Origin: a bacterium
Lineage (GTDB): Bacteria; Bacillota; Clostridia; Oscillospirales; Oscillospiraceae
Length of the DNA: 15,403 nt
Reading direction: 5' to 3'
Assembly: GCA_004562395.1 (NCBI GenBank)
Contig: SFQY01000050.1
Coordinates: 1-15,403 of the forward strand
Both the position numbers and the translations under genes were made by a program. Positions 7,570-14,545 of the stretch are shown here, one piece after another; the first letter of the stretch is position 1, and each line of letters opens with the position of its first letter. The notes beneath the pieces were generated by a model. That model had not been told where the DNA came from and did no database searches. It saw only the letters and a program-made list of their open reading frames with translations.

Positions 7570-7680
7570 AAATGATCGTTTACGCTCCGAAGGTTGCTGT
7601 GAACGTACAAGGCTCCCTCTGATGAGGGAGCTGTCGCGAAGCGACTGAGGGAGAGAAAATGTTCCGTCAACGATCATTTA
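7570..7680. repeat. short MITE-like repeat, copy D, inside the arg operon
   Basis: AAATGATCGTTTA (7570-7582) and AACGATCATTTA (7669-7680) are inverted ends enclosing a 111-bp element. Inside is the module shared with 1643 onward and 15291 onward: GGCTCCCTC-TGAT-GAGGGAGC, then TCGC-GAA-GCGA. It lacks the inverted right half of copy B and so resembles an internally deleted derivative. Flanking TTGTT and AACAA extend the inverted repeat. There is no T-run after the hairpin, so it should not stop the operon transcript, but it could be an RNA-processing or stability element between argC and argJ. Confidence 0.7.
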
Positions 7681-7745
7681 TAACAAGTAAATTCGCACCC
7701 GGTCAAGCCTTGCGCATTGGTCCGGGTTGACATAAGGAGAGAAGT

Positions 7746-8960
7746 ATGAAAGCAGTTGAAGGCGGCATTTGTGCCGCGCAGGGATTTACTGCCAACGGAA
7801 TCCACTGCGGTATCCGGAAAAACCATTCCAAGAAGGATCTGTCCCTGATCTTCAGCGCCGTTCCGGCCAGTGCCGCGGCGGTATACACCACCAATCTGGT
7901 CAAGGGCGCCCCTCTGGCCGTCACAAAAAAGCATCTGGAAAACGGCGTGGCCCAGGCGGTGATCTGCAACAGCGGCAACGCCAACACCTGCAACGCCAAC
8001 GGAAGGGAGATCGCCGAGGCCATGAGCGCTCTGGCGGCGGACCAGCTGGGGATCGATCCTGCGGATGTGGTGGTAGCCTCCACCGGCGTCATCGGACAGC
8101 CCATGACCATCGACCCCATCGCGGCAGGGCTCCCCGCCCTGGCGGCGGGACTGTCCCGGGAGGGCGGAGAAGCCGCCGCCGAGGGCATCATGACCACCGA
8201 TACCGTGAAAAAGGAAGCTGCGGTGGAATTCCGGCTGGGAGGAAAAACCTGCCGTATGGGCGGCATCGCCAAGGGCAGCGGTATGATCCATCCCAATATG
8301 GCCACCATGCTGGTCTTTATCACCACCGACGCGGCCATCTCCCCGGCCATGCTGCAAAAGGCCCTGTCCGGAGACGTGGCAGGTACCTTCAACATGGTCA
8401 GCATCGACGGGGACACCTCCACCAACGACATGGTCACGGTGCTGGCCAACGGCATGGCGGGCAATCCGGAGATCACCGCCGAGGGGCCGGATTTCACGGC
8501 GTTTATGCAGGCGCTGAACAGCGTTACCATTTCCCTGTGCCGCCAGATCGCCGGAGACGGCGAGGGCGCCACCAAGCTGCTGGAGTGCCGGGTCACCGGC
8601 GCGGCGGATCTGAAAACCGCCAGAACCGTGGCCAAGAGCGTCATCTGCTCCAGCCTGCTGAAGGCCGCCATGTTCGGCGCCGACGCCAACTGGGGCCGGG
8701 TCCTGTGCGCCATCGGCTACAGCGGCGCGGCGGTGGATGTGAACAAGGTGGACGTGGCCTTCCGCAGCTGCCGGGGAACCATCGCCGTTTGCGAAAAGGG
8801 CGCGGGGGTGGACTTCTCCGAGGAGGAGGCCAAGCAGATCCTGCTGCAGAAGGAAATTGAAATTCTGGTGGAGCTGAACAGCGGCTCCGAAAGCGCCGCG
8901 GCCTGGGGCTGCGATCTGACCTACGATTACGTGCGGATCAACGGCGATTACCGGACCTGA
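7746..8960 (+). CDS. argJ: bifunctional glutamate N-acetyltransferase / ornithine acetyltransferase
   Basis: Transfers the acetyl group from N-acetylornithine to glutamate, giving ornithine and recycling acetylglutamate; bifunctional members also use acetyl-CoA for the first step. 404 aa. The precursor cleaves itself before the nucleophile Thr187 in GSGMIHPNMATML (177-189), giving alpha (about 1-186) and beta (187-404) chains. CNSGNANTC at 74-82 is the conserved oxyanion region. ATG 7746 has AAGGAG 6 nt upstream. No argA or argE is in the window, consistent with ArgJ doing both jobs, though whether it is mono- or bifunctional cannot be read from sequence. Between the repeat and the gene an ACCCGG/CCGGGT stem (7697-7727) lies just before the ribosome site. 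Confidence 0.96.
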   Translation: MKAVEGGICAAQGFTANGIHCGIRKNHSKKDLSLIFSAVPASAAAVYTTNLVKGAPLAVTKKHLENGVAQAVICNSGNANTCNANGREIAEAMSALAADQLGIDPADVVVASTGVIGQPMTIDPIAAGLPALAAGLSREGGEAAAEGIMTTDTVKKEAAVEFRLGGKTCRMGGIAKGSGMIHPNMATMLVFITTDAAISPAMLQKALSGDVAGTFNMVSIDGDTSTNDMVTVLANGMAGNPEITAEGPDFTAFMQALNSVTISLCRQIAGDGEGATKLLECRVTGAADLKTARTVAKSVICSSLLKAAMFGADANWGRVLCAIGYSGAAVDVNKVDVAFRSCRGTIAVCEKGAGVDFSEEEAKQILLQKEIEILVELNSGSESAAAWGCDLTYDYVRINGDYRT

Positions 8961-8981
8961 CGGCCGGCGGAGGAAGAGAAG

Positions 8982-9845
8982 ATGGAGAAGTTTTTTTCCA
9001 ATCTGGAGCGGGCCCAGGTTCTGACCCAGGCCCTGCCCTATATCAAGAAGTACAGCGGCAAGATCGTGGTGATCAAGTACGGCGGCAACGCCATGGTCAG
9101 TGAAGAACTCAAGCAGCAGGTCATGGAGGACATTGCCCTGCTGTGGCTCATCGGGGTGAAGGTGGTGCTGGTCCACGGCGGCGGGCCGGAAATCAGCGAA
9201 ACCATGAAAAAGCTGGGAAAGGAGCCCGCCTTTGTCAACGGCCTGCGGGTCACGGACAAGGAAACCGTGGACATTGTCCAGATGGTGCTGGCAGGAAAGA
9301 TCAACAAGACCCTGGTGAACCTTTTGCAGATGAAGGGCGGCCACGCGGTGGGCCTGTCGGGCATCGACGGGGGGATCCTTGAGGCGGCCGTAAAGGACGA
9401 GGCTCTGGGCTATGTGGGCAAAATCACAAAGGTCCGCACCCAGCCCATCACGGATCTTCTGGAAAAGAACTACATTCCCGTGATCTCCACCGTGGCCGGG
9501 GACCGGCAGGGCAATACCTACAACATCAACGGCGATACCGCCGCCGCCTGGCTTGCCGGGGCGCTGAAGGCGGAGCGGCTGATTATGATGACGGACATCA
9601 ACGGAATTCTCCGGGATAAGGAGAATCCCAACTCCCTGATCCCGGAGCTGACGGTGAGTCAGGCGAAGAAGCTGTTCGACGAGGGAGTGATCTCCGGCGG
9701 CATGATCCCCAAGGTGGACTGCTGCGTGGAGGCCATCCAGCGGGGTGTTAACCATGTGGTAATTCTGGATGGACGGGTGCCCCACTCCATTCTCATGGAG
9801 CTTCTGACCGATGAGGGCGCCGGTACGCTGGTGACAGGTGATTGA
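8982..9845 (+). CDS. argB: acetylglutamate kinase, probably arginine-inhibited type
   Basis: Phosphorylates N-acetylglutamate with ATP, the second pathway step. 287 aa. IKYGGNAM (31-38) contains the catalytic Lys32. HGGGPEI is at 65-71, the substrate loop LRVTD at 88-92, and GGMIPKV followed by DGRVPHS near the C-terminus. About 25 residues precede the first strand, with the ALPYIKKYSGK pattern of the N-terminal helix found in hexameric, arginine-inhibited kinases. The short E. coli type lacks it. Feedback inhibition fits the cyclic ArgJ pathway, where this kinase is the control point. ATG 8982 follows GGAGGAAGAG, 21 nt after argJ. The 3' end abuts argD. Confidence 0.96.
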   Translation: MEKFFSNLERAQVLTQALPYIKKYSGKIVVIKYGGNAMVSEELKQQVMEDIALLWLIGVKVVLVHGGGPEISETMKKLGKEPAFVNGLRVTDKETVDIVQMVLAGKINKTLVNLLQMKGGHAVGLSGIDGGILEAAVKDEALGYVGKITKVRTQPITDLLEKNYIPVISTVAGDRQGNTYNINGDTAAAWLAGALKAERLIMMTDINGILRDKENPNSLIPELTVSQAKKLFDEGVISGGMIPKVDCCVEAIQRGVNHVVILDGRVPHSILMELLTDEGAGTLVTGD

Positions 9846-9846
9846 T

Positions 9847-11025
9847 ATGAAAACAATGGATCTGGATCAGACCTATGTGGCCCATACCTACCGGCGGTTT
9901 CCTGTGGAGATCGTCTCCGGAAAGGGCTCCCGGGTCACGGACGTGAATGGAAAAAGCTATGTGGACATGGGCTCCGGCATCGGCGTCACCGCCTTCGGCA
10001 TTGCCGACGACCTGTGGCAGCAGGCGGTGGCGGAGCAGCTGGGCAAGGTCCAGCATACCTCCAACCTGTATTATACGGAGCCCTGCGCTAAGCTGGCGGA
10101 GCAGCTGTGTTTAAAGACCGGGATGAAGAAGGTGTTCTTCTCCAATTCCGGCGCGGAGGCCAACGAATGCGCCATCAAGGCGGCCCGGAAATACTCCGCC
10201 GAAAAGAAGGGGCCGGAGTATTATTCCATCATCACCCTGGTCAACAGCTTCCACGGCCGGACCCTGACCACTCTGGCGGCCACGGGCCAGGAGCAGTTTC
10301 ACAGTCTCTTCCAGCCCCTGACCCCCGGCTTTGTCCATGTGGAGGCCAACAATGTGGAGGCGCTGGTCCGGGCTGTGGAGGAAAACAAGATTGCGGGTAT
10401 CCTGCTGGAATGTGTCCAGGGAGAGGGCGGCGTGAATCCTCTGACCTCCGAATTTATGGAGGCGGCAGACCGGCTGGCCCATGAAAAGGACATTCCTCTG
10501 ATGATCGACGAGGTACAGACCGGAAACGGCCGCACCGGAATGCTGTACAGCTACATGCACTTCGGTGTCACCCCGGATATCGTCTCCACCGCCAAGGGCC
10601 TGGGAGGCGGCCTGCCCATCGGCGCCACGCTGTTGGGAGAAAAGCTGCAGTCTGTCTTTGACTACGGTGACCACGGCTCCACCTTCGGGGGAAACCCCGT
10701 CTGCTGTGCCGGGGCACTGAGCATTCTGCAGCGGCTGGACGAAGCCCTTCTGGCGGGAGTCCGGGAGAAAAGTGCCTATGTATTTTCCGCCCTGTCCGGC
10801 GCCCCGGGAATTCTGGGCGTCAGCGGACTGGGACTGATGATCGGCATCAAAACCGCTGCCCCTGCCGCCCAGGTGGTGAAGCTGTGCCTGGAAAAGGGCG
10901 TGCTGTGCCTGACGGCCAAGGACAAGGTCCGGCTTCTGCCCGCGCTGAACATTCCCATGGAGGATCTTGCGTTTGCCGTGGAGACCATTCGGGCGGCGGC
11001 AAAGGAACTGGGAGGTAACCTATGA
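9847..11025 (+). CDS. argD: acetylornithine aminotransferase
   Basis: PLP-dependent class III aminotransferase that makes N-acetylornithine from the semialdehyde, with glutamate as amino donor. 392 aa. SGAEANE is at residues 101-107. Asp221 in MIDEVQTGNGRTG contacts the PLP nitrogen and Lys250 in STAKGLGGG is the Schiff-base lysine. STFGGNP follows about 30 residues later. ATG 9847 lies 1 nt after the argB stop with AGGTGAT just upstream. GTG 9838, which would overlap argB, and ATG 9856 are possible alternatives. The 3' end overlaps argF as ATGA. Confidence 0.95.
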   Translation: MKTMDLDQTYVAHTYRRFPVEIVSGKGSRVTDVNGKSYVDMGSGIGVTAFGIADDLWQQAVAEQLGKVQHTSNLYYTEPCAKLAEQLCLKTGMKKVFFSNSGAEANECAIKAARKYSAEKKGPEYYSIITLVNSFHGRTLTTLAATGQEQFHSLFQPLTPGFVHVEANNVEALVRAVEENKIAGILLECVQGEGGVNPLTSEFMEAADRLAHEKDIPLMIDEVQTGNGRTGMLYSYMHFGVTPDIVSTAKGLGGGLPIGATLLGEKLQSVFDYGDHGSTFGGNPVCCAGALSILQRLDEALLAGVREKSAYVFSALSGAPGILGVSGLGLMIGIKTAAPAAQVVKLCLEKGVLCLTAKDKVRLLPALNIPMEDLAFAVETIRAAAKELGGNL

Positions 11026-12008
11026 ATCTGAAAGGCAAGAGCTTTTTAAAGCTGCTGGATTTTACCCCGGAGGAAATCACGGGACTGCTGGATCTGGCGG
11101 CGGAGCTGAAGGCAAAGAAAAAGGCCGGGATTCCCCACCGGCTCTGCGAGGGCAAAAACATCGCCCTGCTGTTTGAGAAGGACTCCACCCGCACCCGCTG
11201 CGCCTTTGAGGTGGCGGGCCACGATCTGGGCATGGGCGTCACCTATCTGGGACCCACCGGCTCTCAGATGGGGAAGAAGGAGTCCATCGCCGATACCGCC
11301 CGGGTCCTGGGCCGGATGTTTGACGGCATCGAATACCGGGGCTACGGCCAGCAGATCGTGGAGGATCTGGCGTCCTATTCGGGAGTGCCGGTCTGGAACG
11401 GTCTGACCAACGAATTCCATCCCACCCAGGTTCTGGCGGATTTCCTGACGATTCGGGAGCATTTCGGCAGCCTGGCGGGGAAGAAGCTGGTCTTCCTGGG
11501 AGACGCCCGGTATAACATGGCGGATTCTCTCATGGTGGGCTGCGCCAAGATGGGGATGCACTTCGTGGCCTGCGCGCCGGAGAAGTATTTTCCCAACAAG
11601 GCCCTGACCGACCAGTGCAAGGCCATTGCCGCCGAAACCGGCGCCGTTCTGGAGTTTATCACAGATCCCATGACCGCCGTCCGGGGCGCCCATGTGATCT
11701 ACACCGATGTCTGGGTGTCCATGGGAGAGCCGGACAGCGTCTGGCAGACCCGGATCGCCGAGCTGGAGCCTTACCGGGTGACGAAGGCGCTGATGGATGC
11801 CGCCGGGACCCAGTGCCGGTTCATGCACTGCCTGCCGGCCTTCCACGACCTGAACACCACCATCGGCGCCCAGATCTATGAAAAGTTCGGCATCGACTGC
11901 ATGGAGGTCACCGACCAGGTCTTCGAGGGGGAACAGTCCATCGTCTTCGACGAGGCCGAGAACCGGATGCATACCATCAAGGCCGTCATGGCGGCGACCC
12001 TTCCGTGA
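11022..12008 (+). CDS. argF: ornithine carbamoyltransferase
   Basis: Condenses ornithine and carbamoyl phosphate to citrulline. 328 aa, usual length. The carbamoyl-phosphate loop STRTR is at residues 55-59 and HPTQ at 133-136. The ornithine-specific SMGE loop is at 233-236 and HCLPAFHD at 269-276, which distinguishes it from aspartate carbamoyltransferase. ATG 11022 overlaps the argD stop and has GGAGG 6 nt upstream. It is the last arg gene. No convincing terminator follows, so some transcription may run into the acyltransferase gene. An anabolic role is inferred from the biosynthetic operon and the absence of arcA or arcC. Confidence 0.96.
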   Translation: MNLKGKSFLKLLDFTPEEITGLLDLAAELKAKKKAGIPHRLCEGKNIALLFEKDSTRTRCAFEVAGHDLGMGVTYLGPTGSQMGKKESIADTARVLGRMFDGIEYRGYGQQIVEDLASYSGVPVWNGLTNEFHPTQVLADFLTIREHFGSLAGKKLVFLGDARYNMADSLMVGCAKMGMHFVACAPEKYFPNKALTDQCKAIAAETGAVLEFITDPMTAVRGAHVIYTDVWVSMGEPDSVWQTRIAELEPYRVTKALMDAAGTQCRFMHCLPAFHDLNTTIGAQIYEKFGIDCMEVTDQVFEGEQSIVFDEAENRMHTIKAVMAATLP

Positions 12009-12049
12009 GATTCTTTCCGGCTGGCGAGGACTTTGGGGTGCAATGGGGA

Positions 12050-12078
12050 TTGAACTGGAGAGAAAAATGTGTTAAAAT
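12050..12078 (+). promoter_or_regulatory. promoter of the acyltransferase gene
   Basis: TTGAAC (12050-12055) and TAAAAT (12073-12078) are 17 bp apart, 33 bp upstream of the ATG at 12112. The gene can therefore be expressed independently of the arg operon. Confidence 0.65.
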
Positions 12079-12111
12079 GACGAAAATCTCTCCACAAGGA
12101 AGGAAATCTCC

Positions 12112-12831
12112 ATGAACAGAATCGTCACAATGGTGCTGAAAAATCTGTGGATCGTTCCCGGAGCCTGGTTTAAGCTTTGCAAATACGCCAGACATGCCGA
12201 CGAATATCCGGAAGAAGAAAAATACCGTCATATCCAGTTTATTCTCAAGCGCGCGGTCCGGGGCGGCAATGTGGACCTGCAGGTCTCCGGAACGGAAAAC
12301 ATCCCTGCTGAGGGGGGCTTCATGTTCTACGCCAACCACCAGGGGATGTTTGACGTACTGGCCGTTGCCGCGACCTGTGACCGGCCCATTGGCGCGGTGC
12401 TGAAAAAGGAGCTGTACAACATTCCCTTCCTGCATCAGGTGGCCATCTGCACCAAATCCTTTGCCATGAACCGGGAGGATGTCCGCCAGTCCCTGACGGT
12501 GATCCAGAACGTGATCCGGGAGGTGAAGGCCGGGCGGGGCTATCTGATTTTCCCGGAGGGAACCCGCAGCAAGCTGGGCAACCAGATGCTGGATTTCCAC
12601 AGCGGCAGCTTCCGCTGTGCCACCAAGAGCAAATGTCCCATCGTGCCCATTGCGCTCATCGACTGCTTCAAGGTCCTGGACCAGAAGGGCAGCAAGCCCG
12701 TGGCGGTGCAGATCCATTATCTGACGCCCATTCCCTATGAGGAGTATCAGAACCTGAGTACCACGGAGCTGGCGGCTCTGGTAAAGGACCGGATCGCTCA
12801 GAAGATCGCCCAGTGTACTGCCCAGGAATAA
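12112..12831 (+). CDS. 1-acyl-sn-glycerol-3-phosphate acyltransferase (PlsC family)
   Basis: Predicted membrane-associated lysophospholipid acyltransferase that adds the second acyl chain to make phosphatidic acid. 239 aa. The catalytic NHxxxxD motif is NHQGMFD at residues 75-81, the phosphate-binding motif FPEGTRS is at 147-153 and CPIVPIALID at 175-184. A hydrophobic N-terminal stretch (about 5-22) may anchor it at the membrane. AAGGAAGG lies 7 nt before the ATG. It has its own promoter and a strong terminator after it, so it is probably monocistronic with possible read-through from argF. Family assignment is firm; acyl-donor preference and whether it is the main PlsC are unknown. Confidence 0.9.
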   Translation: MNRIVTMVLKNLWIVPGAWFKLCKYARHADEYPEEEKYRHIQFILKRAVRGGNVDLQVSGTENIPAEGGFMFYANHQGMFDVLAVAATCDRPIGAVLKKELYNIPFLHQVAICTKSFAMNREDVRQSLTVIQNVIREVKAGRGYLIFPEGTRSKLGNQMLDFHSGSFRCATKSKCPIVPIALIDCFKVLDQKGSKPVAVQIHYLTPIPYEEYQNLSTTELAALVKDRIAQKIAQCTAQE

Positions 12832-12879
12832 AAAGTCGCCGCGCCGGTTTGGGCGTTGTGCGTAAGACAGTAAAATATG

Positions 12880-12912
12880 CAAAAGGCGTGACTTTCCTGG
12901 TCACGCCTTTTG
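12880..12912. terminator. bidirectional intrinsic terminator
   Basis: A 13-bp perfect stem (12880-12892 with 12900-12912) has a 7-nt loop and T-rich flanks on both strands. It ends the acyltransferase transcript and could also end the minus-strand Rrf2-type transcript. Between it and 13065 only a small AAGGGA/TCCCTT stem (12923-12939) is visible; I see no gene in 12832-13065. Confidence 0.85.
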
Positions 12913-13065
12913 TCTTAAATGGAAGGGATACAGTCCCTTGCTTGGAACGCAGTGACAGAAAACGCCCCGGGTATTTTGCCTCGCAGAGCGCACATACAGG
13001 TTTAGAAATGCGCCCCTGCATCTGTTCGACAAACCGGAATGGTACAAGTTCTTTTTAAGAGAATG

Positions 13066-13506
13066 TCATCTGTCACTTTCAAGTATTGTATGATAGTCGC
13101 TCACTATTTTCTCCATTGTTATAGACTTCATACCGGATATTAAGCTTTCTTTTAGTGTTTCGTATGTTCGGTCAAGCACATCCGCTATATTTCTTCCAAC
13201 TGGACAGAACGGAGATGGAGAAGGATGAACACGGATCATTTTATCAATAGCCTGAGGATCTACCGCCGCGCAAATACGGTATAAGGAGATATCCTGCATC
13301 GGAACGGCAAGCGTTGCCCCACCTGTTCCAAATTTCACATCTATCATCCCATCTTTTTTCATTGCGCTAATGATATTTCTGATCGTAACGGGATTGCATC
13401 CTGTAGAGAGCGCAAGCAATTCACTTGTCACTTTGTTTTTTTCTCCATATTCATTTATGAATATCAAACAGTGAACCGCAATAGAACATTTATTACTGAT
13501 ATGCAT
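13066..13506 (-). CDS. Rrf2-family transcriptional regulator (YwnA-like)
   Basis: Winged-helix repressor of 146 aa. N-terminal helix SIAVHCLIFI (8-17), helix-turn-helix at about 26-56 with recognition helix NPVTIRNIISAMKKDGMI, and wing FGTGGATLA (59-67) are typical of Rrf2 proteins. The three-cysteine [2Fe-2S] cluster of IscR/NsrR is absent: only Cys101 lies in that region (PFCPVG), so it is more like the cluster-free YwnA/CymR-type members. ATG 13506 is chosen over the extended start at 13536 because GGAGGG lies 8 nt upstream and the Rrf2 family begins at MxxSxxxxIAxH. It is transcribed divergently from the EFR1-type gene. Overlapping promoters and two dyads imply control of itself and its neighbour. 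The DNA is visibly AT-richer than the flanking regions. Confidence 0.88.
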   Translation of the reverse strand: MHISNKCSIAVHCLIFINEYGEKNKVTSELLALSTGCNPVTIRNIISAMKKDGMIDVKFGTGGATLAVPMQDISLYRICAAVDPQAIDKMIRVHPSPSPFCPVGRNIADVLDRTYETLKESLISGMKSITMEKIVSDYHTILESDR

Positions 13507-13526
13507 AATACAAACCCTCCGGTTCC

Positions 13527-13555
13527 ATTTTACCATATAAAAACATCGGTGTAAA
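13527..13555 (-). promoter_or_regulatory. promoter of the Rrf2-type regulator
   Basis: On the minus strand TTTACA (13550-13555) and TAAAAT (13527-13532) are 17 bp apart, 20 bp before the start codon. The -35 lies within the left arm of the first dyad operator, so autorepression is likely. Confidence 0.65.
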
Positions 13556-13570
13556 TATTGACATTACACC
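13548..13570. promoter_or_regulatory. dyad operator 1 of the Rrf2-type regulator
   Basis: GGTGTAA-N9-TTACACC is a perfect 7+7 dyad. It covers the -35 boxes of both divergent promoters. Binding by the adjacent Rrf2 protein is inferred from position and duplication, not shown. Confidence 0.7.
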
Positions 13571-13586
13571 AAAATCATGTTATTAT
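13558..13586 (+). promoter_or_regulatory. promoter of the EFR1-type gene
   Basis: TTGACA (13558-13563) and TATTAT (13581-13586) are 17 bp apart, framed by operator 1 over the -35 and operator 2 just after the -10. An alternative -10 TATACT at 13584 would need a 20-bp spacer. Confidence 0.7.
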
Positions 13587-13595
13587 ACTCCCTGT

Positions 13596-13618
13596 GGTGT
13601 AGTTTTATTTTTTACATC
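13596..13618. promoter_or_regulatory. dyad operator 2 of the Rrf2-type regulator
   Basis: GGTGTAG-N9-TTACATC repeats the operator 1 pattern with the same 9-nt spacer and one changed base per arm. Its centre is 48 bp from that of operator 1. It lies at about +3 to +25 of the EFR1-type transcript, just upstream of the AAAGGAGG site. Confidence 0.65.
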
Positions 13619-13633
13619 AAAGGAGGAACAAAC

Positions 13634-14389
13634 GTGAACTACTATCTGATCGTTTTCAGCCCAACCGGTGGAACCGAACGGGTTTCAAAAGCAATTACGC
13701 GGAACTGGTCCCAGGTTGACACCATTGATTTATCCGTTCCAAATGCCAATTATTCAGGCATTGCCTTTGATCAAAACTCACTTGTGCTAATTGCAATGCC
13801 CTCTTTTGGCGGCGCTGCGCCGCAGCTTGCTTTGGACAGACTTGCCGTGATCAAAGGGAACGGAGCAAAATGCGCTGTTGTTGCAGTTTACGGAAATCGT
13901 GCTTATGAGGACACTCTCGTTCAAATGGAGGATTATGCCCAAAATGCCGGGTTCCAGGTAATTGCTGCCATCTCTGCAGTAGCGGAACATTCCATCATAC
14001 ACGAGTATGCAGCCGGAAGGCCTAATGTGGATGACTGCAAAGAACTGGCGGAATTTGGTGATCGGATTCTTGAAAAAGCCACTTCCGATCCATTGTCCAA
14101 GCCTTCCGTTCCCGGCAACAGACCATACAAAAAATCTGGGACCGGCATGGTTCCGAAAGCCGATTCCAGTTGTACCTCCTGTGGTTTGTGCGTACAGAAA
14201 TGCCCCGCAGGCGCGATCTCAGCCAATAGGCCCGGAGCGACTGATAAGAGTAAATGTATATCCTGTATGCGATGCGTGTCGATCTGTCCGGTTCACGCCA
14301 GAAAGGTCAGCAGTGTCATGACCGCTGTTGCTGCGGCGGCAATAAAGAAGGCCTGCTCTGTTGAAAAAGCAAACGAATTGTTTCTGTAA
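13634..14389 (+). CDS. EFR1-type flavodoxin / 2[4Fe-4S] ferredoxin fusion
   Basis: Predicted soluble electron carrier of 251 aa joining an FMN-binding flavodoxin-like domain to a bacterial ferredoxin. The phosphate loop SPTGGTERVS is at residues 9-18, and MPSFGGAAP (55-63) and YGNRAYED (86-93) are flavin-contact loops of the family. Two cluster motifs follow: Cys180, 183, 186, 190 and Cys208, 211, 214, 218. The start is GTG 13634 with AAAGGAGG 7 nt upstream; an in-frame ATG at 13577 lies within the promoter and is rejected. The redox partner is unknown. Divergent linkage to an Rrf2 regulator suggests induction by a redox or nitrosative signal. Codon use and base composition are AT-richer than the arg genes. 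Confidence 0.88.
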   Translation: MNYYLIVFSPTGGTERVSKAITRNWSQVDTIDLSVPNANYSGIAFDQNSLVLIAMPSFGGAAPQLALDRLAVIKGNGAKCAVVAVYGNRAYEDTLVQMEDYAQNAGFQVIAAISAVAEHSIIHEYAAGRPNVDDCKELAEFGDRILEKATSDPLSKPSVPGNRPYKKSGTGMVPKADSSCTSCGLCVQKCPAGAISANRPGATDKSKCISCMRCVSICPVHARKVSSVMTAVAAAAIKKACSVEKANELFL

Positions 14390-14409
14390 AGCAGTTGCTT
14401 ATTATTACA

Positions 14410-14441
14410 ACCCCTCCCAACCTATTTAGATTGGGAGGGGT
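14410..14441. terminator. hairpin terminator between convergent genes
   Basis: ACCCCTCCCAA (14410-14420) pairs perfectly with 14431-14441 around a 10-nt loop, 20 nt after the EFR1-type stop. The T content after it is modest (TAATT on +, TGTAATAATAA on -). It sits between convergent genes and probably serves both. The remaining 14442-14545 shows nothing clear. Confidence 0.6.
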
Positions 14442-14545
14442 AATTCACGTATCGCATTTTTTCAAATACCGATTTGCGGGTTTGTTGGGTTCACGTTAAT
14501 CACATTAGTGTGGCGGTTAACTGTTTTATGGACACCGTTTTCATA

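Noticed and set aside
7600..7655. Hairpin in copy D as an intrinsic terminator within the arg operon
   Set aside because: The stem is strong but no T-run follows on the + strand, and argJ downstream has no convincing promoter of its own, so read-through is required.
7727..7745. TTGACA just before argJ as an internal promoter
   Set aside because: There is no room for a -10 box before the ribosome site and ATG at 7746.
7674..9785. 703-codon open frame on the minus strand
   Set aside because: It is antisense to argJ and argB. It arises because the GC-rich third positions of the real genes remove stop codons from the opposite frame, and its protein has no recognisable domain and a biased His/Gly/Gln composition.
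12057..12093. GGAGAGA/TCTCTCC inverted repeat after argF as a terminator
   Set aside because: A 7-bp stem with a 23-nt loop and no T-run; it overlaps the acyltransferase promoter.
13577..13633. N-terminal extension of the EFR1-type protein from the ATG at 13577
   Set aside because: It would place the start within the promoter; the flavodoxin fold begins at the GTG at 13634, which has AAAGGAGG at ideal spacing.
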